Assembly: GCF_964026735.1 (NCBI RefSeq)
Contig: NZ_OZ034692.1
Coordinates: 930,001 to 994,000, forward strand
From: Wolbachia endosymbiont (group E) of Neria commutata
GTDB taxonomy: Bacteria; Pseudomonadota; Alphaproteobacteria; Rickettsiales; Anaplasmataceae
DNA length: 64,000 nucleotides
Direction of reading: 5' to 3'
Both the position numbers and the translations under genes were made by a program. Of the stretch, positions 1 to 6,929 are shown one piece after another; the first letter of the stretch is position 1, and each line of letters starts with the position of its first letter. The notes beneath the pieces are model-generated. The model ran no database searches. It saw nothing but the letters and a program-made list of their open reading frames with translations, and had not been told where the DNA came from.

Positions 1-693
1 ATTTGCTGAGCCGTCACTAGTGGCATTATCTTCTTCGCTGCTCTCATCGTCACTAGCATCTTCATCGCTAGAATAGCCTTCATCATCATTGTTACTTTCT
101 TCAGGTACATCTTCTACATTTACATTAAAATCAGAATTATAGATGGATTCTAAGTCTATAATTTCTCTGAGCAGAAGGGTTCCATTACTCAAATCGTCGC
201 GCCATGTTTTTATCATCTTTAATGTTACTGACGTTTCAATTATTGCACGCAACATATTGTGCTTTTCAGATTCAATTTTTTTTGCTATCTTGATTTCGTC
301 TGCCCTTGACAAGAGCTTTACAGAGCTCATATCCCGTAAATAGACTCTTACCGGGTCATCATTTTGTACTAAAGTTGTAATGGCGCTTGACGATGTGTCG
401 TCGTCATCCAGTTTATCATCATCGCTGTTAACAGTACCATCTTCCTCATCTTCGTCACTATTTTCAAGTATATTAATTCCAGAATCTTGTAATAAAGATA
501 TTGTATTGTCTATAAAGTCAGATGAAAAATCTTCATCTGTTAGCGTATCATTTAGTGCATCATTTATCTCATCAAAGGTGATCTTATCACCTTTTTGTAT
601 ACCTTTCATCATAAGATCTTTAACAATTTTTTTCTCAACAAGATCTTTAATGATTTTTTTTTCATCTTGTGTTTCGTTAACAGTTGACATCAT
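1..693 (-). CDS. rpoD: RNA polymerase primary sigma factor RpoD (N-terminal part, cut by window edge)
   Basis: The frame is open from an ATG at 693 to base 1, giving 231 codons with no stop, so the C-terminal regions 2-4 lie outside the window. The start is supported by an AAGGT ribosome site just upstream. After an acidic N-terminal stretch of about 100 residues comes the sequence DDPVRVYLRDMSSVKLLSR, the hallmark of sigma-70 region 1.2, followed by KIAKKIE. A second Asp/Ser/Glu-rich stretch follows near residues 195-231, as in the non-conserved insert of primary sigma factors. The product directs core RNA polymerase to housekeeping promoters. I am confident of the family; promoter-binding residues cannot be checked here. 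Confidence 0.93.
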   Translation of the reverse strand, partial: MMSTVNETQDEKKIIKDLVEKKIVKDLMMKGIQKGDKITFDEINDALNDTLTDEDFSSDFIDNTISLLQDSGINILENSDEDEEDGTVNSDDDKLDDDDTSSSAITTLVQNDDPVRVYLRDMSSVKLLSRADEIKIAKKIESEKHNMLRAIIETSVTLKMIKTWRDDLSNGTLLLREIIDLESIYNSDFNVNVEDVPEESNNDDEGYSSDEDASDDESSEEDNATSDGSAN

Positions 694-804
694 TACCTTT
701 ATAGTTTAGAATTTTATTTCTTATTAACAAATAAACTGACAATAAGCAAGTGTATAATTTCTTGTGTCTATTTGTTACTTCATATAATTTAATATACTGT
801 TAAC

Positions 805-1146
805 TCACATACACTTGTCTTGGTGATCAGAGATTTCATCAATTGCACCATATTTTTCTTCTATCTTTACTGCCATAGATAGCCCAACTGAAAATGTTGC
901 AATTCCAACTACTATTGCAGTTAGCATTAAAACATGTGGTATAGGGTTGCTATATAAATAAAAGTTCGGAGCTAATATAGGAGGCAAGGAATTTTTTATA
1001 TACCCTAAAGATATGTAAAACAATAAAACAGATGCTTGAAAAATAGTTACCCCTATCATTTTCTTAATTAAATTTTTATCATTTATGGTAATATATAAAC
1101 CTAGCACCATTAATATAATAATAGTTACATAATTAAATAAAGTCAT
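805..1146 (-). CDS. mnhC: Mrp-type Na+/H+ antiporter subunit C (MnhC/MrpC, NuoK-like)
   Basis: A 113-residue hydrophobic protein with three predicted membrane helices. The start LGLYITINDKNLIKKMIGV and the later segment PHVLMLTAIVVGIATFSVGL match the MrpC/NuoK family, in which the second helix carries the 'ALVLTAIVI' signature. In multi-subunit Mrp antiporters this subunit is part of the membrane complex that exchanges Na+ for H+. It is the last gene of a minus-strand series F-G-A'-B-C, and its ATG overlaps the stop of the preceding mnhB gene by one base, so the genes are translationally linked. The large D and A subunits are not in this window. Confidence 0.88.
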   Translation of the reverse strand: MTLFNYVTIIILMVLGLYITINDKNLIKKMIGVTIFQASVLLFYISLGYIKNSLPPILAPNFYLYSNPIPHVLMLTAIVVGIATFSVGLSMAVKIEEKYGAIDEISDHQDKCM

Positions 1147-1562
1147 TATCTTTTTTTACGAGCAAAATCTATATATATAATCAACATAGAGGAGCAGACA
1201 GTAAATGCTACACCCAACTCTACTAAAAAGATACCTAATTTTTGACCAGCACTATTACTAGCTGACAATATATCATAAGATAAAAAATTTTGGCCAAGTA
1301 AGATTGTTATAAGACCCGTTCCACCATAAATAAAAATACCAAGCACGTTAGTAACCTTAATTACAGAATAAGGTATTGCTTTTAGAGTCTGAGATACACC
1401 AAATAGCATTGAATATAATATTATTCCAGAAGCAATAATTATTCCCGCCTGAAAACCTCCACCTGGAGTGTAGTCACCATGAAATTGTATATATAAACCA
1501 AATAAAACGATAAAAGGTACCATTAAAAATGATATTACACTTAAGACTGGATCCTTAATCAT
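1146..1562 (-). CDS. mnhB: Mrp-type Na+/H+ antiporter subunit B (MnhB)
   Basis: A 138-residue membrane protein with four hydrophobic segments. The motif HGDYTPGGGFQAGII at residues about 28-42 is the diagnostic MnhB signature (G-H-x-x-P-G-G-G-F). Length is typical of the family. It overlaps the upstream DUF4040-type gene by 8 bases and the downstream mnhC by one base, which indicates one operon and a shared complex in the inner membrane. The antiporter would help control cytoplasmic pH and sodium in the host-derived vacuole; that role is inferred from the family. Confidence 0.9.
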   Translation of the reverse strand: MIKDPVLSVISFLMVPFIVLFGLYIQFHGDYTPGGGFQAGIIIASGIILYSMLFGVSQTLKAIPYSVIKVTNVLGIFIYGGTGLITILLGQNFLSYDILSASNSAGQKLGIFLVELGVAFTVCSSMLIIYIDFARKKR

Positions 1563-2082
1563 TTTCTTTTTCTTCTTTTAATATTAATGTTATGCAAAGT
1601 GCAGCAGTAAATACCACTACAGTTTCTCCAAATGTATCATAACCACGAAAGCTTGCTAAAACAGCTGTTACTATGTTCGGGACATCAGTAACTTTTTCAG
1701 TATTTTCCACATAATAAAGAGCAACGTGCAGGTGGATTGGGGCATTTTGATCACCAAAATCTGGCAGCTGAATCATAAAATGAGACAAACATACAACTAG
1801 AAACAACATAAAAAAAAGCGTTATATAGTTGTGAGATAAATTAATCTTATGGTTTTTTATCGAAGATAGTGCTGCAAACGTGAAAACTGTGCTGAGCCCT
1901 GCACCAACAGAAGCTTCTGTAATCGCAACATCAGGTGCATTCATAATTAAATATATAAGTGCAATAAGCGAACTAAATGCACACATCAGAACAGCACTTA
2001 CGACCAAGTGATTTGAAAAGACTATAAAAAACGTCGTTATTAGTAACAACAAAAGTAACGCTACATTTAATATTTCCAACAT
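1555..2082 (-). CDS. Mrp antiporter MnhA C-terminal/DUF4040-type subunit
   Basis: A 175-residue hydrophobic protein with about five membrane spans. The central segment IMNAPDVAITEASVGAGL is the signature of the DUF4040 domain, which forms the C-terminal part of MrpA or a separate small subunit next to MnhB. The frame stays open to 2160, but ATG at 2082 is preferred: it follows an AAGGTT ribosome site and sits just after the stop of mnhG (2084), whereas the longer form would run back into mnhG. It is the third gene in the operon. The large proton-channel half of MrpA is absent here, so in this organism the two halves are probably separate proteins. Confidence 0.82.
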   Translation of the reverse strand: MLEILNVALLLLLLITTFFIVFSNHLVVSAVLMCAFSSLIALIYLIMNAPDVAITEASVGAGLSTVFTFAALSSIKNHKINLSHNYITLFFMLFLVVCLSHFMIQLPDFGDQNAPIHLHVALYYVENTEKVTDVPNIVTAVLASFRGYDTFGETVVVFTAALCITLILKEEKEND

Positions 2083-2083
2083 C

Positions 2084-2371
2084 TTAACCTTTTTTATCAG
2101 CTTTTTCCTTGTGTTTATAATAAGTGCGTGCCAAAGCATAACTATTAGTTGAATTAGCAACCCATATTATAAGAATTAATAGCATTATTTTTAGAGTAGT
2201 CATTGAAAATTCATTCTGCAAAGCAAAACCGATTAACAACAGAGTTGCACCGCTGGAGTCTGTAATGCCTGCCGCATGTAACCTAGTATAGAAATCAGGA
2301 AATCTAATTACTCCTATATTTGAAATAATTATTAAACAAATGCCTAAAAATATGAAAATAGATCCTATCAT
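2084..2371 (-). CDS. mnhG: Mrp-type Na+/H+ antiporter subunit G (MnhG)
   Basis: A 95-residue protein with three hydrophobic helices. The stretch GVIRFPDFYTRLHAAG at residues 20-35 is the family signature of MnhG/MrpG. It begins 6 bases after mnhF ends and ends one base before the next gene starts, so it belongs to the same transcript. Role: small membrane subunit required for assembly of the Mrp antiporter. No damage is visible. Confidence 0.9.
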   Translation of the reverse strand: MIGSIFIFLGICLIIISNIGVIRFPDFYTRLHAAGITDSSGATLLLIGFALQNEFSMTTLKIMLLILIIWVANSTNSYALARTYYKHKEKADKKG

Positions 2372-2377
2372 AAATTG

Positions 2378-2623
2378 TCAAGACAACATTAATCTCATTA
2401 GTGCTACAGTTGATATAAAGCTAATACTAGCGTATAATAGTGCTATATCAATTAAAAAGAAATTGCCCAGAATTATTGAGATTGCCGTTATGAGTAGAAC
2501 CACTTGTGTTGAAAAACTGTTGAATGGCACAACTTTATTGCATATATCACTTGAATTAGAAACTATACGGTAGAGCATTACACTTATACAAAACAATAGA
2601 ATGTAGATGGCGATGTGAATCAT
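2378..2623 (-). CDS. mnhF: Mrp-type Na+/H+ antiporter subunit F (MnhF)
   Basis: An 81-residue protein with three hydrophobic helices, first gene of the antiporter operon. The pattern of an N-terminal helix, a short polar loop with YRIVSNSSDICNKVVPFNS, and two more helices matches MnhF, where the loop normally reads R-x-x-x-G-P-T-x-x-D-R-V. The loop is only loosely conserved here, so the call leans on size, topology and position directly before mnhG. Confidence 0.78.
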   Translation of the reverse strand: MIHIAIYILLFCISVMLYRIVSNSSDICNKVVPFNSFSTQVVLLITAISIILGNFFLIDIALLYASISFISTVALMRLMLS

Positions 2624-2667
2624 TTACGTAACTTCAGCAACTTTTCAAACAAATAAAGCAATATGAT

Positions 2668-3072
2668 TTATTCTTCATCACCATCTTCGTCGTCTACTTC
2701 ACTATCCATTTCATCCTCTATCCCTTGAGCATCAACATCTTCTTGAGCAAGGTCTGCATTAAATCGATCATTAGAAAAGTTTAATAATTTTTCTAACTTA
2801 TTCGCATCACTGCTATGAACGTTACTAGTATTCCCTTTCATATATTCTTTGCATCTACCCACCAAAAGGTTAAATAACTCATGAACATCAACTTGTTTTT
2901 CTGCTATTTCGTATAAGGAAACTATGGTGTTTTTATGATCTTTAAATCTAGCCACTTGAGTTGGGTTACTTGCACCTGTATTTAAATCATGTGTCCTTTG
3001 ACTTGCTAATAGAACTAATTTAAAACGATTACTAACCCGTTCGATACACTTTTCTACAATAGACCTGGCCAT
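2668..3072 (-). CDS. rpoZ: DNA-directed RNA polymerase omega subunit
   Basis: A 134-residue protein whose first 60 residues ([20 protein letters not shown] followed by [11 protein letters not shown]) match RpoZ. The omega subunit binds the beta-prime subunit and helps assemble and stabilise RNA polymerase. It is longer than the roughly 90-residue E. coli form: the C-terminal third is not part of the omega fold and ends in a strongly acidic tail of Asp and Glu (residues about 112-134). The gene lies 44 bases upstream of mnhF on the same strand and may share its transcript. Confidence 0.88.
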   Translation of the reverse strand: MARSIVEKCIERVSNRFKLVLLASQRTHDLNTGASNPTQVARFKDHKNTIVSLYEIAEKQVDVHELFNLLVGRCKEYMKGNTSNVHSSDANKLEKLLNFSNDRFNADLAQEDVDAQGIEDEMDSEVDDEDGDEE

Positions 3073-3336
3073 AAAATAACATCTTAATAAGTTTTATACT
3101 ATATAATAAAAAACAAGATGTCAACCTAGCATCTATTCGGACTCAGGGCCACCTCATGAAAAAGTAAAAGTGGAACACCAAAGAGAAAAAACGGTAAAAT
3201 AGCCACTTTGAACGGAGAGGTGGTGATAAGAGGAGTCAAAGAAAGTTTTCAAGAAAATTTAAGGCAATACTAGATTTCTTTCGAAGCTCACTTCATCAAG
3301 TTCCAATTATAAATTCCAGCAATCGAATTAAACCTC

Positions 3337-3945
3337 CTAATTATCTTTTATATTTTTTAACCTCTCCTGTTTTTCTTCTGCCATTTTTGCTTTTTCTACT
3401 TCTGCTTCTAAATTTTCTTGGCTACATAAACCCAAAAGTATAGGATCTTGAGATTTTATGTTTTGCATATTATGATGAGATCCGTTTCTTACCTGCTCCA
3501 CCGTATGATTTGTAGTGCTAATTAATTTGGCGATAACGCTGTTATCCAAGATAGGGAATTTTTTTACTAAATAATAAATCGCATCAGGTTTATCTCTACG
3601 CCTTGCTGCTGAGGCAAAACCAAGAGTATTACAGATCGTTTTGCTTCTTTTCTTTATGTTTTTCACAATCAAGCTTGGCACTCGATTTGAATTTTTTTCA
3701 CAATCATCAATCTCTTTTTGAGTAATTACTCCAAAAATAACAGGGTTATATTTTTCAACATCTATTTCATCATCAGCTATATCTTGCACCTCCTCAAGGG
3801 TTAATTTGCAACACTGCGCTATTTGTTCAAAAGTCAGGCCAGTATTATCTACTAACCAAGCAGCAATTTGAATAAGAAGCTGCTTGTTTTTATCATTACT
3901 ACCTTTAAAAAACTCTGTTGACGTCAAAGAAGAGTCCCCTATCAT
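3337..3945 (-). CDS. trcR: TrcR/DUF1013 family cell-cycle transcriptional regulator
   Basis: A 202-residue soluble protein that matches the alphaproteobacterial DUF1013 family by its ordered blocks: AAWLVDNTGLTFEQIAQCC near residues 28-46, then NPVIFGVITQKEIDDCE, DAIYYLVKKFPILDN and QDPILLGLCSQENLEAEVEK. The first block looks like a helix-turn-helix. Members of this family have been described as TrcR, a regulator tied to the cell cycle in Alphaproteobacteria; whether it does that in this organism is inference. It stands alone on the minus strand, divergent from the tmRNA-sspB unit. Confidence 0.8.
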   Translation of the reverse strand: MIGDSSLTSTEFFKGSNDKNKQLLIQIAAWLVDNTGLTFEQIAQCCKLTLEEVQDIADDEIDVEKYNPVIFGVITQKEIDDCEKNSNRVPSLIVKNIKKRSKTICNTLGFASAARRRDKPDAIYYLVKKFPILDNSVIAKLISTTNHTVEQVRNGSHHNMQNIKSQDPILLGLCSQENLEAEVEKAKMAEEKQERLKNIKDN

Positions 3946-4136
3946 AAAATATCCTTTGTTGGTATATAGAGTTTAGAATATAGGTCATTAAAATTAAAAA
4001 AGCATTAATTTTATTACTGCAAATAGTTTTTTTATTTTAAATTTTTACCTTTAAGGTTAATTAAGCAATATAGCTCGTAACATATGATTTAAAGACCAAA
4101 TCAAGCTTTTGCTTTACCTCGTTAAAAATTAAATAC

Positions 4137-4165
4137 TTGACATTTGTTCAATATTGCTATACAAT
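4137..4165 (+). promoter_or_regulatory. sigma-70 promoter of the tmRNA gene
   Basis: TTGACA at 4137-4142 and TACAAT at 4160-4165 are separated by exactly 17 bases. The -35 box is perfect and the -10 box differs from consensus at one base. Transcription would begin near 4172, just before the tmRNA acceptor piece. Such a strong promoter fits an abundant stable RNA. Confidence 0.8.
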
Positions 4166-4171
4166 AATTGT

Positions 4172-4466
4172 GTGCGTTTTGTGCACTATAGCAATAAACT
4201 TACCTTGTAATAGGTGTATTGGACCCGAGGGCAGTACTCGGCGCCTCCACCATGTTTTTTAATTATACGGGGGCGATTAAGGATCGACATGCATAGTAAA
4301 GATGGTACCTTTGCTCGGTTAGACACCACCGCTAAGAGTTCATAATTTAGATGCAAACGATAACTTTGCTGCTGATCGTGTAGAGGCCGCTGCTGCTTAA
4401 TTTAGCACAGTAACTTTATTACTATAAGCACGGTTTGGGAAACACCGGGTAACAGAAGTTTCCCGA
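4172..4466 (+). ncRNA. ssrA: Permuted two-piece tmRNA (ssrA)
   Basis: The acceptor piece comes first and ends in CGCCTCCACCA at 4242-4252, with a T-arm hairpin (CCGAG, loop GGCAGTA, CTCGG) at 4225-4241. After a short spacer the coding piece starts at about 4269 with GGGGGCGATTAAGGATCGAC. Its first seven bases pair with CGCCTCC of the acceptor piece and give a G3-U70 wobble, the alanyl-tRNA synthetase identity signal. The resume codon is GCA at 4353; the tag reads ANDNFAADRVEAAAA and ends with TAA at 4398-4400. A GGGAAAC/GTTTCCC hairpin lies near the end of the coding piece. This order is the alphaproteobacterial circular permutation, processed into two RNAs. Exact ends are estimates. Confidence 0.93.
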
Positions 4467-4487
4467 AAATTATGTAAGGTGAAGGTT

Positions 4488-4910
4488 ATGGCCACTAGTG
4501 GGACAATAGATTATAAAAGTTCTCTCAACTCTAGCAAATTTCAAGTCATCAAAAAGATTTTAGATTATATATCAGGTAATGATTTTACTCCTCACTTAGA
4601 AATATTATTTTTCACAGGCTTCAATAGTGTAGTAATACCAGATTATTTGAAAAACTCATACCCTACGCAAATGCTTATTATATTACAGAATCAATTTTAT
4701 GGCTTAAAGGCTTTTGAGGATAATTTCAGCGTAAGTTTAAGTTTTAATGGAAAGCAAGAGCAAATTACTATACCATTTTTTGCTATCAGCGAATTTCGCG
4801 ATAAAATTTCAGGAGATATTCTAATATTTGATAAAGTCAGTAATGAAAAATGTGCTGAAAGGTCATCAAATGGTAGCATTATATCCATAAATCAGCTTCG
4901 TGATGAATAG
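4488..4910 (+). CDS. sspB: SspB-alpha, ClpXP adaptor for ssrA-tagged proteins
   Basis: A 140-residue protein. Segments PHLEILFFTGFNSVVIPDYL, YPTQMLIILQNQFYGLKAFE, FSVSLSFN and ITIPFFAISEFRD follow the alphaproteobacterial SspB pattern (FxITFxT, IPDxLxxxYPxEMTIVLQxQFxxL, FSVxLxFxxxxxxxxIPFxAIxxF). SspB binds the ssrA tag and hands substrates to ClpX. The chosen ATG at 4488 follows AAGGTG at 4476-4481; a GTG at 4479 is also in frame but lies inside that ribosome site. The gene begins about 20 bases after the tmRNA that makes its ligand, so both may be read from the ssrA promoter. The C-terminal ClpX-binding tail is not obvious. Confidence 0.85.
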   Translation: MATSGTIDYKSSLNSSKFQVIKKILDYISGNDFTPHLEILFFTGFNSVVIPDYLKNSYPTQMLIILQNQFYGLKAFEDNFSVSLSFNGKQEQITIPFFAISEFRDKISGDILIFDKVSNEKCAERSSNGSIISINQLRDE

Positions 4911-5059
4911 TCCATTTCGGATTTATAGTTTATAAAAAGACTGAAGAGCGCATTTTCGCAACCGTTCACAGATTTCTAGTAGCTGTTCACACATATAAAA
5001 AGAGATTTACAAAAATAGCATAAGGGTGTAGAGAGAGTAAACCAAGTAAAGAGGGGTGA

Positions 5060-5292
5060 ATGATAGAGGTGCTACAAGAGAAGATTGTGGTATTGGAGTC
5101 AGAAAATGCCAATCTCAAAATGGAGATAGAAAATCTTAGGAAGGGAATAATAGAATTGCAAGACAAGCTGGGTTTAAATTCAAAAAACTCATCTCTACCA
5201 CCATCGCAAGATGTATATTGCAAAAAGACAAAAAAGAAGAGCGATAAGAACCCAGGGGGCTCAGGACATCAAGGCCACAAGCGAGAGTTAAT
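5060..5292 (+). pseudogene. IS66-type transposase, N-terminal fragment
   Basis: The frame starts with ATG after GAGGGGTGA and encodes a coiled coil (about residues 1-38) followed by DKLGLNSKNSSLPPSQD and a Lys-rich GG..GHQGHKR segment. That is the start of an IS66-family TnpC: leucine-zipper-like region, then the NSxNSSxPPSxD motif and the beginning of a G-x-x-GHxGH segment. At about 5293 the match stops and the reading frame runs into an ISWpi1-like terminal repeat, so the catalytic part is gone. Not functional as a transposase. Confidence 0.75.
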
Positions 5293-5889
5293 AAGCCCCC
5301 TGCGAAAAGGTAAAAAACAGATGAAAAACACAAAAAAGCGTATAAAATGAAAATTTTAGAAGAGTAAAGTGGCAATAAGTTACGCAAAAGTTGCAAAAAC
5401 CCAGTATATTTTTAGGCAATTAGCGGGTCTGACAACATTACAAAAGATAGAACGCTGACTCCAGAGAAGATTTTAAAAATTTTAGCAGACGTCACGGAGC
5501 AACCGATACAGCGGCCGAAAGACAACAAAAAAACGTAAGAAAAGTTACTCAGGAAAAAAGAAAACAACCACAATAAAAACCGAAATTGTGATCGAGGGAA
5601 ATAGGCAGATTTTGTCGATTTCAAAGTCACATCGAGGTCGAATGCATGATTTTCGCATAAAAAAACAGGAAAAATTGTTGCCCAAAGATAGCATAAAATA
5701 TGCTGATTCTGGGTATCAAGGTTGGCAAAAACTGCAGAAAAACGTTGTGATTCCATACAAAAAATACCGTAAAAAGCCACTATCGTAGGAGCAACCGGAA
5801 TTGTGAATTTGCGGCACGGGTTTTAACTTACCTTACTTTTGGGTTATCTCATGTTTTAGTTAGTTCAACACTGCTTCGCAGCAGGTCTA
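5293..5889 (+). mobile_element. Decayed ISWpi1-like (IS5 family) element
   Basis: The left end AGCCCCCTGCGAAAAGG and the right end TTCGCAGCAGGTCTA resemble the terminal repeats of the two longer copies at 11551-12534 and 60219-61201. Inside, the OrfA start (GGCAATAAGTTACGC...) is kept only for about 20 codons, then jumps directly to the part of OrfB that begins near AAAGATAGAACGCTGACTCC. OrfB continues with LSISKSHRGRMHDFRIKKQE and YADSGYQGWQKLQ but stops early at a TAG after KKPLS, and most of its 3' part is deleted or diverged. The element split an IS66 remnant. It cannot make a working transposase. Confidence 0.75.
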
Positions 5890-6023
5890 TTTTCGATCCT
5901 TAGTGCCTTATTCTCAGCCCTCAAATTTTCGTTTTCTATCTCCAATCCCTTTATTTCTGCTTTTAGCTGCTCTATTTCTGTTTTTAAGTTTTTTTTGAGA
6001 AGACTTGCTAGTAGATCAGACAT
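5865..6023 (-). CDS. Short coiled-coil ORF, probably a truncated transposase start
   Basis: A 52-codon frame from ATG at 6023 to TGA at 5865. The product is almost entirely a charged coiled coil with heptad-like EIEQLKAEIKGLEIENENLR. The last few residues (NRPAAKQC) are encoded by the degenerate end of the ISWpi1-like element, so an originally longer gene was cut there. The coiled coil resembles the N-terminus of IS66-type transposases, but nothing diagnostic remains. Probably not a functional gene. Confidence 0.35.
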   Translation of the reverse strand: MSDLLASLLKKNLKTEIEQLKAEIKGLEIENENLRAENKALRIENRPAAKQC

Positions 6024-6142
6024 ACTTACCACACATACCACCTATATTTTTAGCATTTCTTGTCTACTACTTATTTTACCGCTCCGCTGAACGGATACTG
6101 TCATACGTATGGAGGTGAAAAGTAGGCTAATATAGGGAGTAA

Positions 6143-6216
<74 letters not shown>

Positions 6217-6225
6217 CTGATTTAT

Positions 6226-6498
6226 TTAAGCCGAAGCTTGAATACCATCAACAATTGTGATAACATCAATAAAAGTCTTCTTATTTGCTGATTTTCTAAA
6301 GCTAACCCAACCTTCAGTTTTAGCAAAAATTGTATGATCCTTGCCTATACCAACATTCTTTCCAGGATGAAATTTTGTACCTCTTTGGCGTACAATTATG
6401 TTACCAGGAATAACTTTACCATTCTTCTTTATCCCTAACCTGCGACCTGCGGAATCTCTACCATTACAGGAACTACCACCTGACTTTTTAGTTGCCAT
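6226..6498 (-). CDS. rpmA: 50S ribosomal protein L27
   Basis: A 90-residue basic protein. The N-terminus [20 protein letters not shown] and the following [19 protein letters not shown] are unmistakable for bacterial L27, whose N-terminal arm reaches the peptidyl-transferase centre. The start codon follows an AAGGTAAGA-like ribosome site. It lies 10 bases downstream of rplU, the usual L21-L27 pair. In most genomes obgE follows; here a tRNA-Ile gene and mobile-element debris follow instead. Confidence 0.97.
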   Translation of the reverse strand: MATKKSGGSSCNGRDSAGRRLGIKKNGKVIPGNIIVRQRGTKFHPGKNVGIGKDHTIFAKTEGWVSFRKSANKKTFIDVITIVDGIQASA

Positions 6499-6508
6499 AT
6501 CTTACCTC

Positions 6509-6811
6509 TTACTTTTGAAGATTAATTTCATTGATACGAAGAACAGTTATATGCTGTCTGTGACCAGTCTTTCTGCAGTAATTTTTTCTTCTCTTCTTTT
6601 TAAAAATTATAATTTTTTCACCTCTGCACTGCTCTAATACTTCAGCTTTAACAGTAACATTAGATGAATAAGATAAACCACTATTTGAAACACAAACCAC
6701 TTTACTGATTTCTACTTCCTTTCCTTCCTCGGCTTCTAATTTCTCCACTTTTATTATACTGCCTTTTTTTACTAAATATTGCTTCCCACCGGTCTCAATT
6801 ACTGCAAACAT
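6509..6811 (-). CDS. rplU: 50S ribosomal protein L21
   Basis: A 100-residue protein that begins MFAVIETGGKQYLVKKGSII, the conserved L21 start, and ends with a basic segment IIIFKKKRRKNYCRKTGHRQ and HITVLRINEI, the RNA-binding end of the family. Size is normal. It is the first gene of the L21-L27 unit on the minus strand. L21 binds 23S rRNA in the large subunit. Confidence 0.97.
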   Translation of the reverse strand: MFAVIETGGKQYLVKKGSIIKVEKLEAEEGKEVEISKVVCVSNSGLSYSSNVTVKAEVLEQCRGEKIIIFKKKRRKNYCRKTGHRQHITVLRINEINLQK

Positions 6812-6929
6812 TATAGATGTAAATTATTGTTATTAATTTTTATCGTAAATGATGTCATATATATTGTCAAGACAAATAAAAAACATCGATTAATGTACCT
6901 TTTCTGGACTTAAATACTTTCAAGTAGAT

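Noticed and set aside
3110..3336. Possible IS256-like remnant in the rpoZ-trcR interval
   Set aside because: A short plus-strand stretch (KNGKIATLNGEVVIRGVKES) recalls IS256 transposases, but the match is too short and too weak to call.
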